Positions 60,722 through 64,000 of a stretch of 64,000 bases of DNA are shown piece by piece. This stretch comes from Phascolomyces articulosus. Taxonomy: Eukaryota > Mucoromycota > Mucoromycetes > Mucorales > Lichtheimiaceae. The notes below the pieces were generated by a model that was given only the letters and a program-made list of their open reading frames with translations, did no database searches and had not been told where the DNA came from. Made by a program: the position numbers and the translations under genes. The DNA lies in NCBI GenBank assembly GCA_025677815.1, contig JAIXMP010000025.1, positions 248,001-312,000 of the forward strand, read 5' to 3'. Position 1 is the first letter of the stretch. Every line of letters begins with the position of its first letter.

Positions 60722-62599
60722 TCAAATAATCAGACGGGTATCATTAAAATAAAGATGTCGAAGTGTTCGACATTCAACAAGTAAACGCAATGCATTATTA
60801 TTTTCTCTCACCGGTAAATCTGAATATGGTATTGCTTTATAACCCAATACATCCCCTGATTTGTTATTTCTATCGTTATCTTTCCCAGTATGGTACCATT
60901 TAAAAGAGTCTTGTATATAGTTATTCATTAAATAAATAGTTTGTTAGTAATTAATATATAACTGAAGAGTAGTATCCTGTCGGCTTGAGTAATATAAAAA
61001 ACAAAAGCAGTTACCATTTGTATTGACCTTGACACCAACAAAACTATCTGAATCAGGTACAACGGTTTTACGTGACACACTATGTAAGGAGACCTTTTCC
61101 AGATTTAGATTCGCAAATGATATATGGCTTTGTTGCTTAACATCACCAAATAACGGAGGAATAGAAGTGCGTTCAATGATCAGCTGTCGTAGGCGATGGC
61201 AATGGTAGTTAATGTATTTTAGGACTAGTTGTGTAACAGAGTTTCTTTTAAATTCTAATATTTCAAGACCGTCATGCTGTTCTACAAGCGGGATACCACT
61301 TGTAGTGACAAGATAAGTTGCCACAAGGCACAAATGTTTAAGCTGCGGTGCTGCATATAATAGTCTATCAATTGATATACGGTTCATGCATTCAGTCAAT
61401 GTAAGACTAGAGAGATTTGGAAGCGTTTGAAGATGCTGAACCAGCCCGTATTCAATATGAGGAAGCACATCACGAAAAGAGGCGATTGACAGCTTGGAAA
61501 GTGAATGTCTGGATGATTCCGTCGTTCCTGAAAATAATGACCATGCAACAAGTTCGTATGGATCCCGAATTGAAAGTTGTTCTAATTGTCGCTCGTGTCT
61601 GTTGATACATTGTAAGAGTCGGTAATATTCACTGAAATTTTCAAGATTGATTGATTTAATATGTGGGCAAGACTGAGAAAATAATTCCATGGATGAAACG
61701 AGGTGGTTTTTGATATTGCTGTTGGTATTAAATGGATTACTACGGTGGTTTTGGTGTCCAATTTCTAAACCCATTGTTAATTGTATCAAGTTGGGATATT
61801 TTGTTGCGCAAAAGTTTAACCAACCTGCCACAAGAGGATGTGTAAGTTCTACCGGAAAATAGATATTGGCTGATTTTAAAGTGAGAGAAACATTATAACT
61901 ATTCCCATTGCTTGCATTGTCGTTGTCAGGTAGTTGTTGACGATTGGTTGCTATATCTTTATTTATTCTGGGTAATGGTGATGAAAATAGTGGCACTGGA
62001 TTTGTTGCCATATTTGTGCTTTTAATCACTAGTTGTAAAGTGTTGAGCATTGGACACCATGTATGAATGTTTGTCATTAACGCCATGGACCATTTAGTAC
62101 CAACCCATTGGATACTGAGGAAATTCAACTGGGACAGTGTCTCGAGCCAAGAAAAGTCATTTAGATTGGATGTCACACGAAGATAAGTGAGGGATGACAG
62201 CGAAGCAAAACTCAATGGGAGTAAAGGGAGATCATGAATATGACCGCGTATATCTTTTGATAGATCCAAATGAGTGAGAAAAGGACATAACTCTGGTAAG
62301 TGTTTAAGCATCATCGATGGCGGATCGGGTGCGCGAATACAGATTTTTCGGATACAGTACCCAAGCTGTGGTGATTCGAGTAATGTGCCATGGAACAAGG
62401 AACATTGTCGACTGGTTAGAAGCGTTATTGAACGATAAAAAACAGAAGTGAATTCAGTTGACCATTCTTTATTGACCAGAATGCACGCGAACCAATCTTC
62501 AAAAGACAATGCTTCTGCAATGACACCCAAGATTTCCGATGGTAATGATGGTGGTGATGTCGATGAAAGTGACATTTGTCTCGAACAGCATAAAATCAA
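60722..62599 (-). CDS. F-box / leucine-rich repeat protein
   Basis: Two exons on the minus strand: 62599-61015 and 60909-60722; 590 aa from the first Met, 582 from MSLSSTSPP at 62575. The F-box lies at about residues 17-60 (PSLPSEILGVIAEALSFEDW, ACILVNKEWSTEFTSVFYRS). Irregular leucine-rich repeats follow (ELCPFLTHLDLSKDI, FASLSSLTYLRVTSN, LPNLSSLTLTECMNRI, APQLKHLCLVATY). Such proteins recruit substrates to SCF ubiquitin ligases through Skp1. The intron has donor GTAACT and a perfect TACTAAC branch site, and splicing joins a C-terminal exon ending TLRHLYFNDTRLII. This is a large family in these fungi; the target is unknown. Confidence 0.83.
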
Positions 62600-63026
62600 G
62601 TATGTTTATAAGAAAAAAAAAGGAACTTAGCAAACTATTTACTAAATGCACAATCACTTTTATTTTCTTTTTTTCTACGTAGTACAGCACGCTGACCAGA
62701 TGATTTTCATGTTATTCGGTAAACTGTTGTACAAAACTAATGCATGAGAAAAATATCATTGAAATATAAAATGTCGAAATGTATAAAAATTCTTTAATAC
62801 TTTTTTTGACAACATAATAAATTGTAAAATATATATTTTGTAATGTGTGTATAATAAATGAAATGTGAGGGTGTGTGTGTATAGTATAAATATTTTATCT
62901 TTTAAGGGTGTAAAGTAAAACGAAAAGGAGAATGAAATAAAACTATTTTTACAAGCTCAATATATGCATAGAAAAGAATAAATGTGTATGAAAAATATAA
63001 GAAAAAATGATATATAATTTGTTTTT
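62600..63026. other. Intergenic region between MET10 and the F-box gene
   Basis: 5' flank of the F-box gene and 3' flank of MET10. AT-rich with a GT run at 62870-62880. Nothing else seen. Confidence 0.6.
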
Positions 63027-64000
63027 TTAGTACACTTCCAAGATGTACTTTTCCTTCTCCTTCCATTCTTCAATGAGACTGCCAGCCTTCTTTTCATCAA
63101 TGCCACCATAGTTCTTGAGACCAAAGACAACAGCATCCTTAACATCAGGTACAGGCCATGTAGGACCACAGAGATAGAAATGTCCGTTCTTGGTAACAAG
63201 CATATCGTGCAACAATTCAGCATCTTCCATCATCTTGTGTTGGATATAAACCTTTTGCTTTTGATCCCGAGAGAAGGCAAGGCCCATATGTGTCAACAGA
63301 CCATCGGTGTTGTAAGCTTCCAATTCTTCACCATACAAGTATTCCATGCGACGGTTACGCGAACCAAAGTATAAGACCATAGGACCAACTTCCTTACCAG
63401 CAGCCTTAAGAACATGGCGTTCTTGAAGGAAAGCACGGAAAGGAGCCATACCAGTACCCAAACCAGCCATGATGACAGGTTGAGTATCCAATGGAGGTAA
63501 ACGCATGACGGAAGGCTTGATAGAGACAGTAACATCAGCACCAACCTTCATATCGGCCAAATATCTTGTACATTGACCATAACGCTTCTTACCAGCAGCG
63601 TTAACCCAGTCAACGGCAACGATCAACAAATGAACCGAGTTGGGATACATCTTTTGGGATGAAGCAATTGAGTAGTGACGAGGCTTGATTTCGGAAATGA
63701 TGCTCACTAAGGCTTCAACAGGAGGTTTGGCAGAAGTGAATTCACGCAACAAATCTTCATAAGTAATGGTATCATCCACACGCTTCTTGTATTCTTCCTT
63801 GCCTTCAGATGAGATCAAGTACAACAAGTGATCCTTTTCTTTGGGGTTGGTAGCATAAGAGGCAAGAGCTTCATAGAACTTCTTGGAAGGACGACCAAAG
63901 ATATCAAGAGTTTGAGAGAAGGTTTGGAAGATAGTGCGGGTTTCTTGCTTGCCACTATCAGCATTCTTGATCGAGATAATATCGTTACCGTTCAAACCAT
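63027..64000 (-). CDS. MET10: Sulfite reductase [NADPH] flavoprotein subunit, C-terminal part
   Basis: Partial; runs off the right edge, 324 codons visible without an intron. FAD-binding motif RHYSIASSQ, then the connecting domain, GMAPFRAFLQER (NADPH pyrophosphate site), YFGSRNRRMEYLYGEELEAY, FSRDQKQKVYIQHKM and FYLCGPTWPVPDVKDAV, ending EEWKEKEKYILEVY. The CGPTWPVPDV motif and ILEVY end fit fungal Met10, not cytochrome P450 reductase. It passes electrons from NADPH through FAD and FMN to the Met5 hemoprotein for sulfite reduction in sulfur assimilation. GC-biased codons suggest high expression. The MET10 promoter is outside the window. Confidence 0.9.
   Translation of the reverse strand, partial: GLNGNDIISIKNADSGKQETRTIFQTFSQTLDIFGRPSKKFYEALASYATNPKEKDHLLYLISSEGKEEYKKRVDDTITYEDLLREFTSAKPPVEALVSIISEIKPRHYSIASSQKMYPNSVHLLIVAVDWVNAAGKKRYGQCTRYLADMKVGADVTVSIKPSVMRLPPLDTQPVIMAGLGTGMAPFRAFLQERHVLKAAGKEVGPMVLYFGSRNRRMEYLYGEELEAYNTDGLLTHMGLAFSRDQKQKVYIQHKMMEDAELLHDMLVTKNGHFYLCGPTWPVPDVKDAVVFGLKNYGGIDEKKAGSLIEEWKEKEKYILEVY

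Overview
The window is nuclear DNA of a filamentous fungus. It is very AT-rich between genes. Genes are short and split by many small GT-AG introns, and AT microsatellites and homopolymer runs are common. Almost every gene is eukaryotic housekeeping: Ssn3/CDK8, PIG-S, an aspartate/glutamate carrier, Vps55, Tom70, SET/NAP, eL18, MOB4, Spc25, Sec12, G6PD, Swc4 and Met10. A citrin-like carrier, a sphingomyelin-synthase-like PAP2_C enzyme, an NPEPL1-like M17 aminopeptidase and an OXR1-type TLD protein point to an early-diverging fungus, most likely Mucoromycota. That placement is inferred from gene content and was not computed.

Layout. 0-7.4 kb: the 5' end of SSN3/CDK8 (-), a Myb-like relic, a HAD hydrolase (+), a LOG-family protein (-) and PIG-S (+); the last two share a very short bidirectional promoter. 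8-14.2 kb: the carrier (-) and a leucyl aminopeptidase (-). 16.2-20 kb: a kelch-repeat membrane protein (+) with an in-frame stop before its cytoplasmic tail. 20.9-22.4 kb: a Gcn4/Cpc1-like bZIP (+) with a Gcn4 site in its own upstream region and uORFs in its leader. 22.9-28.2 kb: VPS55 (-), TOM70 (+) and SET/NAP (+). 28.6-36.2 kb: RPL18 (-), MOB4 (+), SPC25 (-) and SEC12 (-). 37.5-47.9 kb: an unknown 138-aa protein, a sphingomyelin-synthase-like enzyme, a TLD protein and ZWF1 (all +). 48-51 kb: mostly empty, with a decayed gene. 51.4-55.5 kb: an unknown Ser/Pro-rich coiled-coil protein and SWC4 (-). 56-59.7 kb: two Old Yellow Enzyme genes, tail to tail. 60.7-64 kb: an F-box/LRR protein and the 3' part of MET10 (-).

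Exon coordinates were placed by hand from splice signals, reading phase and family conservation. For all complete genes except the kelch gene the exon lengths add up to a whole number of codons. There is no operon logic. The clearest functional links are NADPH metabolism (ZWF1 makes NADPH; Met10 and the OYEs consume it), the secretory pathway (Sec12, PIG-S, Vps55, the sphingolipid enzyme), and amino-acid/nitrogen metabolism (bZIP, Met10, aminopeptidase, carrier).

Most interesting points: (1) VPS55 appears to need a single-nucleotide exon. (2) The two OYE genes share a 20-nt identical 3'UTR block carrying a Pumilio/Puf5-type site, although the proteins have diverged and one has lost conserved active-site residues. 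(3) The bZIP has a cpc-1-like two-uORF leader plus a perfect Gcn4 site. (4) The kelch protein has a stop codon followed by about 240 intact codons.
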